This document shows positions 43,401-58,400 of a stretch of 64,000 bases of DNA, piece by piece. The position numbers and the translations under genes were made by a program. The notes under the pieces are model-generated. The model was not told the origin of the DNA. It searched no databases and saw only the letters and a list, made by a program, of their open reading frames with translations. This DNA comes from Trileptium ribeirensis (taxonomy: Eukaryota > Nematoda > Enoplea > Enoplida > Thoracostomopsidae), in NCBI GenBank assembly GCA_030248225.1, contig JASANE010000682.1, positions 1 to 64,000 on the forward strand, read 5' to 3'. Each line of letters begins with the position of its first letter. Position 1 is the stretch's first letter.

Positions 43401-46400
43401 CATTGTTCCCTGGGATAACAAATTCAGGGGCGCTTGGGGTCGTCAATTCGGGGTGCAGTACCGAAATATGGGGCGCAGGTAAACAAACATTTAGTTCTTT
43501 AAAAAGCTTATATATACATATTGTCAAACGACAAACGACGTCGAATATATACATCCTGAAATGAACGCCTAAGCAGTCGCTGCGCTTCCAGCATTTCATA
43601 TTTATTTGATTTATAATATAATTTATTGTTTAATCGACCAAATCGTGCTCGGCATTAGTGGAGGGGTTGCGTTTTACAGGACTGTCGCATTCGGACAAAT
43701 ATGGGTCGTCCCAGAGGCTTCACCGCCTCTGTGGTCTGCTTCACTATATAAACTCATAGCAATACTTAAAAAGATCGTTAATGAAAAGTATTCGGATCAC
43801 GGAGTCATAATGTGCTATAGAAGATCAACTCAAAGAATAATAAACAAATTAATTCTAGCCTTAACAGACATGCCTAAATGGTACTTGTAGAAATAGTTTA
43901 GCCGCCAAGCCACATAAACAAATTCAAATGCATTTACAAAGAACGAGCTTTGAATCAAAACCACACACTATATTTCTACGGCATAGGGGGGGGGACAGGT
44001 CCGAGAGGGGTCGACCCCCCCCCTTCCCCCCCCTATAAAATAAAGCCGGTATATATATCTGCGCTTCACCATTAATGTTACGTATATAGGATTAATACTT
44101 AACAAGAATATATTTAGTTCACACATAAACAAGTGCCAGTCAATCTTAATGCAGGAAAGCGACCCGACAAGTATGTCTAACACTAAACATCCTGTTATCC
44201 GTTTATACTAGTAGTTGTAATAAGACCCGCTTTAAATTTGATTTCATTGCGCGGTGTCAACTAAACTAAATATTACAGTACGCGCCAGAAATGACCGTCG
44301 CATTTAGAGCGAGCCATAGTAATGTTTGGGGGGTACTGTAATTGTTTAAATTCATTACAAAATCTTGTCGTCTGGGTATTACTGGTGAATCATCATCTAC
44401 TCCTCAACTGGCGCGGAAAATATAAATAATTCCTATGCGATTAGATTTTAAAGGCGAACCAGTTTTTACCACTCCTTATACTCCCAGAGAATGAAGCATA
44501 ATCATTGGAGTGTAATATTATTGCAATCTTTACGACATTGTATAACAGACAGGAATGTGTGATATATTGCGATAAACCTTGGAATTGGAGCTGGTATATG
44601 CAACAGAAAAGTCTAATATATCAGCCTGAGAAAATACTACGCGATTTTTCAGGTTGAACTTTGCGCTCTTTTTTTATTTCAAATGTGACTACTTATTTTA
44701 TATGCAAGGCTACTGTACACAAGAAGTCTTATATATGTTCGGACAGCAAATCAGCTACCCTAGCAATAATGTAGCAACTACACCGAAAGTCGCAAACTAC
44801 TACAAAGGTGTCAGTAATTGGATGGATGTATCAGTTTACTAAAAGAAAACACAGTTTTAATTATGTCGATGTGGTTTCCAGGACACAAGGACATGGGGGG
44901 ATTAACTAGCGGACCATCTAGGTAAAGAGGGTGCTCCTACTGCCCTCCTAGTACCCGAAGCAGCTGCAGGGGTTACTAAAGGTATATGGATTGATGCACT
45001 ATTTTCTACGCTGAAACGAATGGCGGACGCGATCTGGAATGGGAATAAAGGATTAATCACTCAGACGTAATGGTAAAATACTTTTTACATATGTAGTTGA
45101 AAATGGATGGAGTACAATGAACACATCTATCGCTCATCACATCACATAACTCTTGGTTAAACAGTTCCAGCACATATCAGGAAGGAGAGTTGATACACAA
45201 TACACGTTTCAGATTTCAAAATAGAGGACTGAAACACAACTACATTATAATTCTCGACTTTCACAGATTTCACTGTATAAGAACTGAATTACTAAATGCT
45301 ACAGAACTTAAGGATTTTAAATTATTATCACCAAGAGTGCATTATGGAAGAGTATGACACTTCCCTGCGCTCACATGTTAGCCCGTTTTTGATGATGTGG
45401 GCGTTTTCGGCCTGACCCCCGCCCCACCTCAGTTTTTGGGGGTAGGTCGGACCCCCTCCCAATTTCTGTTGGGAGGTCGGTTGAACCAGCAGCTGCTTAT
45501 AACCCGACCCCCCAAAAAACTGGTGGGGGGGGTCAGGCTCAAAACGCCCGTATCATCAAACACGGGCTAACATGTGAGTGCATGGAGGTGTCATACTTTG
45601 CCCTAATGCACTCTTGATGTCACTGATCTATCACATGCATCTGTTATGTCGTTAGCTAATTGCAAACTATATGTCGCCCAAAATGATCCGCTAGTGCCTA
45701 ATTGTCTCAACCAAAACTGCTGCTGCTACTAATAGTACGTCTGAAAAATCGTGTCGTATTCCTGTTGGACACTAAACAACAAACTATCCCACTCAGCCTA
45801 TCGAAAACGAATATATAGACACATTCCTGATGTCCTACACGCAATACATGTCAGGACCAAGCAACTGAAGACGGGCTATGCTCTGAAAATTGGGTTTGTC
45901 TACCTTACACCCCTGAAAACATAAGATGCAGCCATACTGGATTCTAGATAAAAAATTATCACCAGCTTGATAACCGAATAAGCACTCGCTTGCGAATACA
46001 AACGCTCAATAACATGCTGAAATGTAAAAACTCGATGTTTCTGGCAAAGTGTCGTTATTCCAACTCACAGCGGCATAGGGAGTGGTCCCAGACTTTTGAT
46101 ATGACGCCTGTGCGGGAAGCAGAGTTATGACTTACACCGATACTACCCTTGGTTGGACTTCGGAGGAATTTTCAGTGTTTTCAGGTGCAATGAGCAATAC
46201 TTTATTCAGTGTTTAAATTGTTTGATTTCTGTCATTGACTCAAGTACAGTTTGTTTTTATATACTTTGTATCCTGATAAAGGACAATATTGGTTGTGTTA
46301 TATATTACGTAATGGTGTGGAAACTCAGTTCCTGACATATGTATTATTGCTTCAGAGTCTAAATGTGAGATCTCTAAGATATGAATGGGAGTGCTTAATG

Positions 46401-49400
46401 ATATTATGCTTTGATACTTTAGCATAATCATGCTTTAGCAGTAATCAAATATTTGCACTTAATGCAGCGGTATTCACTGTTCATCAGTTCCCTTAATTCG
46501 AATATTTGGTTTTGAAGAAGCTACCAGAAGTAAGCAGACCCATTGGGTGTATTAAAATCGGTCAAAATTATAACCTAAGTAACGTTGAAACAATCGTGTT
46601 CGTGCATTTAGCTGCTCAGGTTCATGTCTACTCATTTGAATGGTGTGAACATGGTTGATGACTGACTAATATTAACAACAGCTTCTACGTGTTTCTCTTG
46701 TATCACTTTCTGTTTCGCGTAGCAAATGCTTTATATATAGAGTTTAATAAACTTTATTCTGGCTTGCTTGGTCTATATTAGTTATAAGTCATTTCTTCAG
46801 ACTTCAATCTCAGGCGAAAATCCTTCACCCACCGTCCAGTCGTATGTTACGTCAATTGCCGGAGTCCAAGTGAAGTCTTTTAGCCAAGATAAGGCACAGC
46901 CTCAATCTAGTCCACTTATATCGCGCCAACAAACTCCCAATATTACTGATAAACAAGCTGTATCTCGTCCGTGGAGAAAGGTATTAGGGCATGCTTATAT
47001 TAACTGTTATAAATGTTACGAAATTTATATACCGATCGGATATATTCATCCTTTACGGAATATAACCTGTTTGATCTATATTCTGAAAAATTCTATTTGC
47101 TTGACAAAGAAAAGGTGAGACAGAAAATTTTTTCAGCTGAGTTTTCGGTCACAATGCTAAGTTTGAAATTTTTTATTTTCACTTTTTGTCCATTTTATTG
47201 GGCTGCAAAATGTTTTTGCACCTTGCAACGATCATTGTCACAAAATCGTAATTTTAACGCCTTTTAAGAAATTGTCGCAGGTGTTGTGAATTAAAATGCC
47301 GTTCAGCTCTTCATTCACGAAGCATCTAGTTGTATGTTTGTAAAGTTATATTAATGAAATATTGTGGTAATGGTATTAGGATTCAGGGACGCTGTATTTT
47401 TCGGTTTTTTATGTTTTCTATCGTATGGTATTTCTTTTTTAATTAAAAATTAATTACTTGGGTAATATAGGAACTTATTTAAATTGAACTGACCATCTAA
47501 AACCTCGGTAAAACGTTATTACGACAGTCCTATGTGCCAAGTTTTAAACCATGTGGCTGCACAATACGTATTATTGTTTGGCCATTGTTTAATAATTGAA
47601 ATGTCCTTTATTTAAAGAGCTGTTCTTTATCTTGTTGCGGCGAAATTATTTCCAAATATATATTTCCCCACCTGAAAGTGTAGTATTTTTACGTTTTTAC
47701 ATTGGTCGCTTTGAAATCTATCACCTTGTCAATGTGGTCTTGGTTAATTTTGATCAGCTTCAAAGATAAATTCTAGCACGAACGTTTTTGGAACCAGAGA
47801 TTTATTTAAAACATTTAGTTCAGAATAATCAGGAATTATCTGGAATAGTTTAAAACTTACTCTCCTTATGTAATTGGTAATTTGGCGTTATAGTATCATA
47901 AGACTGGTTTAACGTGATATCACCTGTAATCACCTTGCCCCGGGTCGGGGCGCCAATGCTTCGTTGGTCCGTAATTTCCAGTTTGATCGGTCTTGTGCCG
48001 CTTCGCGCAAGATTTCGATGGATCCACTTTGCCAGGCTCTACATCCTTGAAGTCACGTTCCATATCCGTTGTCACTAGGCGCTTCCAGCTAACAATTGCT
48101 CGTCCGCGGGGCCTTTTCCATGTTTTCGGTGGTACTGCTAGGAGCACCTTCTTCGGGAGCCTGCTATTTTGCATGCGAAAAATGTGCCCGAGCCATTTGA
48201 GCCGCCGCTTTTTGATTTCGGCCTGGAGTTGCGTTCGCTGGCCGCTCATAGCGTACAGCTCGGTGTTGGTCACATGGTCGAGTCTAGAAATCCCCAATAT
48301 TGGTCGCAGACAGGACCGGTCGAATATCTCGAGGGCTTGGATGTCCTTGGCTTTGACTGACCATGTTTCGGCGCCGTACAGTAAAACTGGGCGAATGCAT
48401 GCTTCGTAGACCTTCGTTTTCGTCGCCGTCGAGACATCTGATTTGCGCCATAGGTCCTTCTGTAATCGATTGAAGGCTACCGACGCTGTCGCAATACGGT
48501 TCCCAATGTCAGCCGCTGATGCGCCGGTGCCGCTAATCACCGATCCCAGATAGCAGAAGGAGTTCACATTCTCGATCGGTTCATCGTCGAGGAGGACAGT
48601 CGGTGGCGTTGGGCAGCAACAGGTCATAACCTTTGTCTTGCGGGCGTTGATCTTCAGCCCGACTCTATCGCCGCACCGTCGTAGAACGTCTATTGCGCTT
48701 TGCAGCTCATCCTCGGTTTCCGCCAGAGTGGCTACGTCATCAGCGTGGTCCAGGTCACTAATTCTGAAGCCTTCGCTTATGGGCACACCGCTGTGCTGCT
48801 TGGAAAGCTGTGACAACACCCAGTCAACCGCAAAGTTAAGCATAACCGGGGACTGGATAGAGCGTAGTCGGACTCCCGTTTTGATCGCAAACGCAGATGA
48901 TGTGGCATCGTCGACCTGGATTTTACTTTTGCACCCGGCGTACATTTCTTCGATAATTGCGAGCAATTTCGGCGATACGCCGTCCGCTTCCATGGTGTTA
49001 TATAAGCTGCTGCGATCAATTGAATCAAAAGCTGCCTTGAAATCGACGAATGCTATGTATGTTTGCTGACGGAACTGATATCTATGAATATATATATTTT
49101 TAAGTTAGAGTAACAATTATTAAATTTTTTTCAATGAGCCAGTTTATATTTTTGTCTTACACAATTAATCAGCCTCTGCTAACGATATTGTACAGTGTTT
49201 TCTGGCATTCCACGTTTTTAGCTTATCGACGAAAATTATGCTATACCAGCATATGACTGTGCGCGATGGAATCAAAACAAGAAGTCCCAAGATTATGAAA
49301 AATTCGTAAAGGCCGCCGGAGGTTACTCAGTAATTCCACCTCCTATTATCGCACACCACTCCGCCGCGTTTGCTGCCAGGTTTCAATTTTATTATATATT

Positions 49401-52400
49401 TCTCAACAACTGAATGTTTAGATGATACAGAAGTAGGCTTTGTGTCATTCTGCATAGCATGAAAATATGGAGGGAACATCCAGAATAAGAAGGTTTGTTG
49501 AATAGGTTTGTTACGTCCTCCGATCAACCTTCGGACAAGTTCCGTAATATTATTGTCCGAATAAGTAAAAAGAACCGACGGGTATTATTTTCGATACAGT
49601 TAAATAGTGATATCAAGACGTTTAATGACGTGAGATTCTAACTGTCAGGTACATGTATTTAAAAATAACCTTTGATTATGTATCCTGTTACCTTGAGCAT
49701 AAATTTTGGAAGGTTGTTGTGTTATCACACCGCTTATTGAATGAAAATATCAATTCTGATGTGATGTTTAAAATTTTTTTAGTAAACTTACTAGTAATAA
49801 ATTCTAATGATTTCTTGTAGATACTCACTGAAGCATATTTATTACGTGTGATCTCTATAACCCCTATGTTTTATTGAAGGCGAAATAATAGCAAGACGCC
49901 GCTGGTTCGTCGTCCATGTAGCTGCAATCGATCAATGTGTTTAAAATTGTAAGTTCTCTGTCGTTATATTGCCTTACTTTACAAAAGCCAATTATGTTGA
50001 TATAACCTCGATGTCTTCGTTATTTTTGCCGCATGCGTAAAAACCATTAGAAGGATGTCGTTTATATGTACCACGTTAATATTACTGTCATTTTGAACAA
50101 CATCATCTTAGTTACAAATGTAATAGATCCTGGCTGCGAAGAGCGAAGGTATGCTTGTGACGTCATTGAATTTTGCAAATGACTTAGTTTATTATTTTAT
50201 ACTTACGCGCAAAATTATATTCAGTATTCAGATAGGCGTTGTTTGTTGCCTTGGGTCATTCTCTATGTTGTCCAAGGACGAATTGAAATCCAACATCGAA
50301 TTGCTTGAGTTCAAAGAACGAAGTACGCAAAATTTAATCACATGCCTGGGCGATGTTGTATCACGTTTCTGTGCCTTATTTTAGGTACTGCGACTGCTTT
50401 GCGAACGGTGAATTCTGTCGCAACTGTAATTGCACCAATTGCCACAATAACCTTGCTTTTGAGCAAGAAAGAACCCGTGCTATTAAAGGAGTTCTTGATA
50501 GAAATCCACGAGCGTTTTATCCTAAAGTCGGTAAGTTTATAAGCGTTTTATTACAATCATATATTCTCTGAACCGGCTCCCATTTCGCCCTGGGGAGGAC
50601 TAAGGGAAAAAATCAGATAATAGAATTTTTACACATTAAATGCGTCAAACGGTACACCTCTAAGAACATGAAAAAGATGGGTATGTAGATAAAATTATGC
50701 TAGAGACAAAATGCAGACACGGACAGAAATAAAATCAATCTTTTCGCGAATAACAATAAATTAGATTACTGTTTATTTATCAGGAACTGTTTGTGAATTT
50801 TTCACGAGCGATTAGTGAAAAATTATATTGTTTCTGTGTCCGTAACTCTATCTTAGTGTAAGCAAGTATGTGATTGTTACACAGTCGCACTCTAATTTGA
50901 TTAAAATTTGCCTTAATTTGCGTCGAGTCATACTATTTTCTTAATTCCTACTTGGCCGAAAGTGATGAGGTCCAGGAGATGCTGACCATAGGTTTGTTTC
51001 CTAACGTCCAGTGGAACTGCTACTGTAGGAGACAACGTTCTGTGGAATTCTTCTCCGTTACAAGTCTCAAGACAGCTCTGAGCCATTCCCAGTTTGAAGC
51101 CATGAGTATTCAGATGATTATGTCCAGTGAGTAACGGGATAGCCAATTCACATAATTTGAGCTAGTCATTTCTCAGTATGTATACATATTATTAACAGTA
51201 AGGTGAATCAACCCAAATCAAACTACGTAGCGAGTGGTATAAAGGCGAAAAAACGACCTTTATAATGACAGGTTTAACAATATTTATATCAGTGCAGTTC
51301 GAAAATCACGAACTGTATGGTTACCGGGAGGGACTCAGAGCACACAGTGACCATGACTACAAAACGGGTGTACCAGGCACAAGTACGTTAGATTGAGTCG
51401 CGTCATCGTTTTCAGCAACTTTGAAAGCTTTTATAATGCTTCATAATTATAAACTTAAAAACTTTATATGGGGTGTCTATAAACTACTTAAGGTGTTAAG
51501 CGGTCTTTTTGTTACAAAGTTATGTATCCCTATCTCGTTATGTATGAGTCTGCAAAATGCGTTCTTTAGCAAAGTTGTTTTCTTATTTTTGATATGAAGT
51601 CTGTATATCGAGACATTGAAAAAATGTTCTCCTTAGGTCACAAAATCGGAGAATGTTCCCCTTTTAAAGGTCCTACTGGCAGGTAATAACCGGAATCGGA
51701 CGCAGCAACAGGAACTGTCTAATTAAAGCGGAACCGGAACTATATCTTCGAAATTTATGTACAGGAAAAAATGAATGAAGAAATGAATGTACTCTGTATT
51801 GCGATGACATTATTGTTCTGGGATTTTGTAGCAGCTGAGGAAGTTAATAAGATTATCGATCAAAATGGTGTTTATCAGTTTTTTGGTTCGCCAGGGCAAA
51901 AAAGCTTTCCACTATACAGCCCTGCGTAAACTGTGTCGCACTGAATGTGTTTGAAACACGAAAATGGAGAGTAGACGAGACGATTTCCAATCGCTTTCCT
52001 TTACTAGATATATGTTTGTTACATGTTATTCCGCAGGAAACTTGAAAATATTGGTTTATACTGTTATAAACGAAAATAACTGAAGGTATGCTATAATTTT
52101 CTGAATACAATGTTATAAGTGAGACAAACTACTATGATATTGCTCCGAACATTTTCAATAAATACAGTCCCGACATAACTTATTGTCGGACCGCGGTTGG
52201 TTCAATTCCGTTTACCGCATGACCCGCGGGTAAGTTGTATGAATCACTACTTTCTGCCATATGCAAAAGGCCTATCGGAATATTTTCGTGCGTTCATAAA
52301 ATAATACAAAAGAACTGGACGGTTGGGACGGAATTTTCACTTGCTGCGCCATAATTGCGGCTGTACCAGCCAAAGCTGACTGCGCTCGCTCGAAATAAAT

Positions 52401-55400
52401 TGTTCTAAAAATATAATTTACCATTAATTTAAATAGTTTCGAAATCTTGAGCGAGCCGCAAACGAATTTTACTTATTTCATAACTTATTTCTGAGTGCAA
52501 CTTTGTAGGCTCACGACAGTGACACCAATTTTCGGTAAGAAACCAATCACTGCATCTGAGTTTTAAACATTGATTTCAATAAGACTGAATCGTAAAACAT
52601 TCTTTTCTATCAGGTTATGTAGCTGGACACTTTTCATGACATGCATCATTCTTTCGTTTTAACACTAAACCAGAACGTAGTGGAGATTGTGTGTTGCAGG
52701 GGTGAAATCTTTTAAATTCCATCTGTATGTGTGATCGGCCATAGCTCAGGAACGACATAACCGATTTTCATGATTTTGGGCTCATTCGAACCGGTATAGT
52801 CGATTTGCCGTGTACATTCCCGAGCGTTTTAGATTTTGAGTCTGGTTCCGGGGGTGGGTTTTTTGCACCATTTTACCACATTTTAGTACCCATCATGGAA
52901 GCAAGGTTATTCTTATTTTAACTTTCGAATATTTTTCTCTGGATAATTTTATTTCATAGTAAAGTGATAAATAACAATGCCTGTTTTTGTTTTTCGATTA
53001 AGGCTCCGATTCTGGAATTATGATGTTTGATGTGCGGGTTTGTTGTGTGACCTATGATTTCATGGGCACGGGGGTATAATGCCCCATGGTTCGGAGTCAG
53101 AGGTTAAAATGGGAGTTCTTAACACCATTTTAGTACCCTTCACGGAAACAAGGTTATTTTTATCTTAACATTCGATTTTTTATCTGGTTGGCTTTAATTC
53201 ATAGTAAAATGATAAATACCGGTGCCTTTTTTGTTTTTCGATTAAGGCTCCGGTTCTAGAGTTATGGGGTTTGAGTATGGCACCCGCATGGTTCCTCGGC
53301 CCAAAATTAGAACATTTGTTCTGACGTTTTGGACGGCTGAAAAGTTTCACTTGGGGGTTTTCGGGCATGGGAAACTCGTTATCGGTGCTTGTTTTGCTCT
53401 GTGACCCGTGGTTACATTTGTCACCTCATGGTTTGGGTCAGAGGTTAAAATGGGGTTTTTTCACCTCATTTTAGTACCCTTCACGGAATCAAGGTTATTT
53501 TTATCTTAAGTTTTGAATTTTTTTCTCTGGTTGATTTTATTTGATTGTAAAATGATAAATGCCGATTTTTGTTTTTCGATTAAGGCTCCGGTTGTTTATT
53601 TATGGGGTTTGACGCACGGGGTTATGGCGCCCCAATGGTTCCTCGACCCAAAATTTGTTCTCGTGGGAATCTCAATGCCGGTGTTGGCTTTACTGTGCGA
53701 ACCACGGTTCCATGGGTACGGGGTATGGTGTCCCTTGATTCGGGGTCAGAGGTCAAAATGAGGGTTTTTACCCCATTTTAGTACCCCTCACGGAAACAAG
53801 GTTATTTTTCATGTGGTTGGTTTTAATTCATAGTAAAATGATAAATGCCGAATGTTGTTTTTCGATTAAGGCTCCGGTTTTGGAGTTATGGGGTTTGAAG
53901 TATGGTTCCCTCGTGGTTCATCGACAAAAATTATAAAATTTGTTCTGACGGGCTCGGTGCTTGAAAAGTTTCCCTTGGGGGTTTTCGGGCATGGTAAACT
54001 CATCGCCGGTGTTGGTTTTATTCTTAACTTTCGATATTTTCTCGGTTGGTTTTATTTCATAGTAAAATGATAAATGTCGATACTTCATTTTTGATTTTCG
54101 ACTAAGGATTCGGTTGTGGAGTTATGGAGGTTGAGGTATGGCACCCTCGTGGTTCTTCGACCCAAAATTCGAAAATTAGTTGTGACGTCCTGGACGGTTG
54201 AAAAATTTTGCTTGGGGGTTTTCGAGCATTGGAAACTCTTTGCCGGTGTTGATTTTGTTCTGCGACCCATGGGTACGTGGTATGGCGCCCCTATGGTTCG
54301 TTGACCATTCCCAATTTTATTGTGACGTCTTGGGAGGCTGATAGCTTGGACTTGGGTGGGATGGGGGTTCGGGTATGGAAAACTTATTTCCCGTGTTTTG
54401 TTGTAACTTGTGCGGTATTTTGTGATGTCCAAATATAGCTTATCGACGTATGCTATCGAGAGCTGATTTTCTGTGCATGCAAATGGCGTAGGTGTACCTA
54501 TGCTTCACTACGTTCAGCAATCTCGATAGAGTTACTAGTAATAACAGGGCATGGATATGTCCTCTAATTCTCTATTTCCAAAACTTACATCTATTGTCTA
54601 AGAAAAGAAAATGTCTCTGAGCCCAAAAAATCAGCACAACAAAACTAGGCAGAATTAAGAAATTGCTCATCCTATAACATTACATGTTGGAATTACAGCC
54701 CGTGACCGAGCCGAAAATTCGTATTTTCTCAATGGCCGGCTCGGGCCGGGCCTAAAATTTTTAGGCAAACCAAAAGTAATGCGGAGTGTTTATATACAGC
54801 TCGTGACTTCAAGATTCACCAGTATAAAGTACCATATAGTATATATTTCGGAATCGCCCCACAATGAAGTGCGTGAGTCCAAATTATGGTTTTCCAGGTC
54901 AAGAAGCAAATGGATATGTGTGCTACTTGGTCGTCCAAGGTTTCCAACCGAGTTGAATCTCGATTTGTACAGGCAAGGTTTTGTTCAGTGCCACCGGTGA
55001 GATCCTAGCAGACCCTTTGTTGGATTTCGTATCTGCCTCATCTTCTTGGGCGAGCTGAGCAAAAAATCACATCCAGTGGAATTCCGCGTTTGGAGCAACT
55101 ATGTCTGCTAAAGAGGACACATGAAACTGAGATACGTGATGCCGAAGGAACTGTCCAACTTGTTATCAGAAGGACCTATCTAACTTCAAATGACGTTCTC
55201 GAAAAAATGTGAACTGAAGCTGTCACGGCTGCAAATGCTGAGATATCAACAGCAAGTGCCAAATTGGCGGAATTGCATGCTGAATTGTCGAAACTACGGT
55301 GAAGAACTGAAGCTAGTTGAGAAACCACCCAAAAATAGGTTCTGTTATTTGAAATGTGCAATGTCTTCACTAACGATCATAACACGACCTGTCACATGAT

Positions 55401-58400
55401 GCGAAAATAATACAAATTTATAGAAAAATAATTCGTTCCAAAAGCTTCGGGGAGGCGGCCGCTTCTTCATCACTTCTGGGACCGCTCACGTATATGTCTT
55501 CTATTTTGACTTTTGTGTGTCCACTTTTTTTGTGCAGACCCAGTTCCGCACTGTAATAATTGTGACAGGCATACACGCCGGGATTGAGCTTATTTTTCTT
55601 AATTAACTGACGGTATGCTAGGTGCATAGCATGACGGCGTGCTCTAAATAGTGACAAGAGTTGGTTCATTGTAAGTTTTACATCTTTCTTGGTCAGGAAT
55701 TTTTTAGCATAACATGCTTTCGGTCTGGCAATTTTCTTCTTTTTCTGTTCACTGAGTGATTCTTGTGATAACAGCATTGACATTGCTGTAAACCCTCACC
55801 TTGATTTCTTGATCTATCTTAATTATATTCTGTGCATGTTCGGTAGAACCAAAGAATGCCAGGCGCTATACCCCCTGCAAACTGGAGAGCCCAGCCCAAG
55901 ATAGTTCGTAGGAAGCGCGTCTGGAATACTTCAAGTTTGAGTTAAATCTTCACTTGGATAAGTCCGTGATTCGTTGCCGTATAACAGTGCGGCTATTACT
56001 GCGCTATTGTTGACACGCATCTTCAGAGTCGTCGTCATATTGCTTCGGCCGTTTAAGGGCTTCATTAAGCGCCATAATTGGTCCCAGTTTTGCCGAATCG
56101 GACACGATTGTATCTCAATGCGATGGTTGATTGCGTTTCGAGGGTGGAACCAAGATAAACAAATGAACCAACCTCCTTTACATGTCCCCCATGAAGTTTC
56201 GGTTCATTCGGGTCGTTGAGAGTGCCTTGATCGTTTTGATACTGATTTCCGGACCAAATTTATTGGCGTTATCGTGCAGACGTTCCAGCAATAACTGGAG
56301 TTGATGCTCTCTTTCGCCAAGAAAAGCGAGGTCGTCTGCGTAGTTGAGGTTCGTGAGGGTGATGTTACACCTACCAGCGTTCGAATGGACTTCGCACCAA
56401 TGCACTCAAGCGCGATGTTGAGCAGTCAAGGTGATATGATCCTGCTTGACTTCGGTGATGACCACAAAGTTGCGAGAAAGCTCGTGGTACACTCGAGAGA
56501 CTGTATGACGTGGACGAGTTTCGAAAGGATAATTAGCTGACACATGACTGCCTAGAGGGACCTAAATGAATCAAATGCCGCCACAAAGTACACAAAGGTT
56601 TACCGTGAATGAGACGTTTATCCAAGCCTTGTCGCACACAGAAAATCTGATCTGAACAGCGTCTGCCGACCCGAAATCCCGCATGATGCTCCCTGATATT
56701 GTCTTAGTAACGCGCCTGTGTTTTATGACGGACAACAGATGTCAGAACCTTTTGTTCAAGCACTTGCAATGAGAACATTTTTGTAAATTCTGCAAAGCTG
56801 TGGCCACTAGCTTGTTTTCATCCTTTAGCCATGACGATATAAACTAGATAGTGTAATTTAAATCGCTTTAGGAAAAGGATATACGACTGAAAAGAAGCAC
56901 TATAAAGGCTGTAATTGCAAGAAATCAGCTTGCTTGAAGAATTACTGTGAATGCTACGAAGTACGGATTAATTATCTTACGACACCATGTTTATCTCAAA
57001 AAATGTTTCAAATTTGCATATGAAATACATTGTATTGTATTATTGCTACTGATTACGGTTTATTCATGCAATATGTAATTTTAGAGCCAGAGTTGAGTAA
57101 AATGAGATTCTTTAGCAGATTATTGTTGTTATAATAAATTTTTCTTATATATTTCATATAATATGGATTACGTCAAATTAGCGTAGCATCTCAAGTGTTC
57201 CTCATCGTGTAGTATATTATCTTTTTAAAACCTATGGCTAAGCGTAGCCTGGCCTCACAATTAAAATTGAAATTTTATCCTGTGTATGATAATTATGTCA
57301 AGTTTTCCTGCCCCTCTGTTATAGGGGGACACAACATGACACGTTTTGTTTCTTCATGGCGTAGCTGTTTTATATTGAATTAGGAGATGTTTTGCCTACA
57401 CATTTAGCTGTGTAACTGTTTTTGTAGCGGTAACTTGCGGAATACGGTGTAAATGACTACGCAATACAGCTCGCTTTTCAGCGGCTAGTTCGACCTTTTT
57501 ACTTGCATTAGTTACTGAAGGAACTGCACAACGGCTTTATTTCATATATTTTTGTTTCAACGAGTTAATAAAATAATGTGTTTTAGCTACTATTTACATA
57601 TTGCGACTTACGTTTAACTGTACAACGTTTTAGGCGAAGGTTACTTGCGGAATAAGATGCAAATGCCTCGGATGCCGAAACACCGACATGAAACGTCATG
57701 CAGTACGCCATTCAACGGCTAAATCGCTTATGCATCTAGCATCAGTGGCTGAAGCAACTAAGCATATCGATCGCTTGCGAAAAGATGCTCAGGCTAGCGT
57801 TGTCCCGGCGTTTCAGCTGCAACATATGCGTCAAATGCATCACGGTGCACAACACAGGGGAGCTATGTCCGGTCAACATGGATACGATGAAGCCGGTTCT
57901 GTCGGCGGAGTAGATAATGCCAGAACTCGTGGAATTGGTGGTGTGAATGGCATTAGCATCGAACAGGCGGAACGCGAGTTAACTGCAGAGTTAGTTTCAT
58001 TCGGTGTACGTTGTGTGAGAGTAACGTCAGCCAGTGTATAAACTTCATCACATCTAACCGGTCCATTTCAAAGTCATGTAGTTAGTCAGAATGTTAATCT
58101 CTTGAGTGAGAGTATAATGATATCGGCATTCCAGATGGGGATTCCCTGTATGATGTGGTGGCATGCCTGTGCTCGATGACACAGGTTGCAAGACGTGACA
58201 CAAATTGGACTACATGGGAGAATTTTGCTAGTTCGGCAATTTCTTACCGTCTACGTTGTTGTTCTCAATGACTAGATACTGATTGGTCAGACGTCTCTGA
58301 TAAGAATTATTCTTGAAATATCGATTAACTGGTATGACCGTATTGGTCAAATTTTTTGCACAATCATATTGCTAGAAACTGCGCTTCAAATATACAGTTT

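Noticed and set aside
50112..50148. Small open segment [12 protein letters not shown] between splice-like sites, as a possible CXC1 exon
   Set aside because: It lacks the CxC spacing and its donor phase does not fit exon 6; 49880-49948 fits both motif and phase.
57688..58041. ORF 57688-58041 as a separate small gene
   Set aside because: It is exon 8 of the LIN54-like gene; the true exon begins 54 bp earlier at an acceptor, and the end runs into intron sequence.
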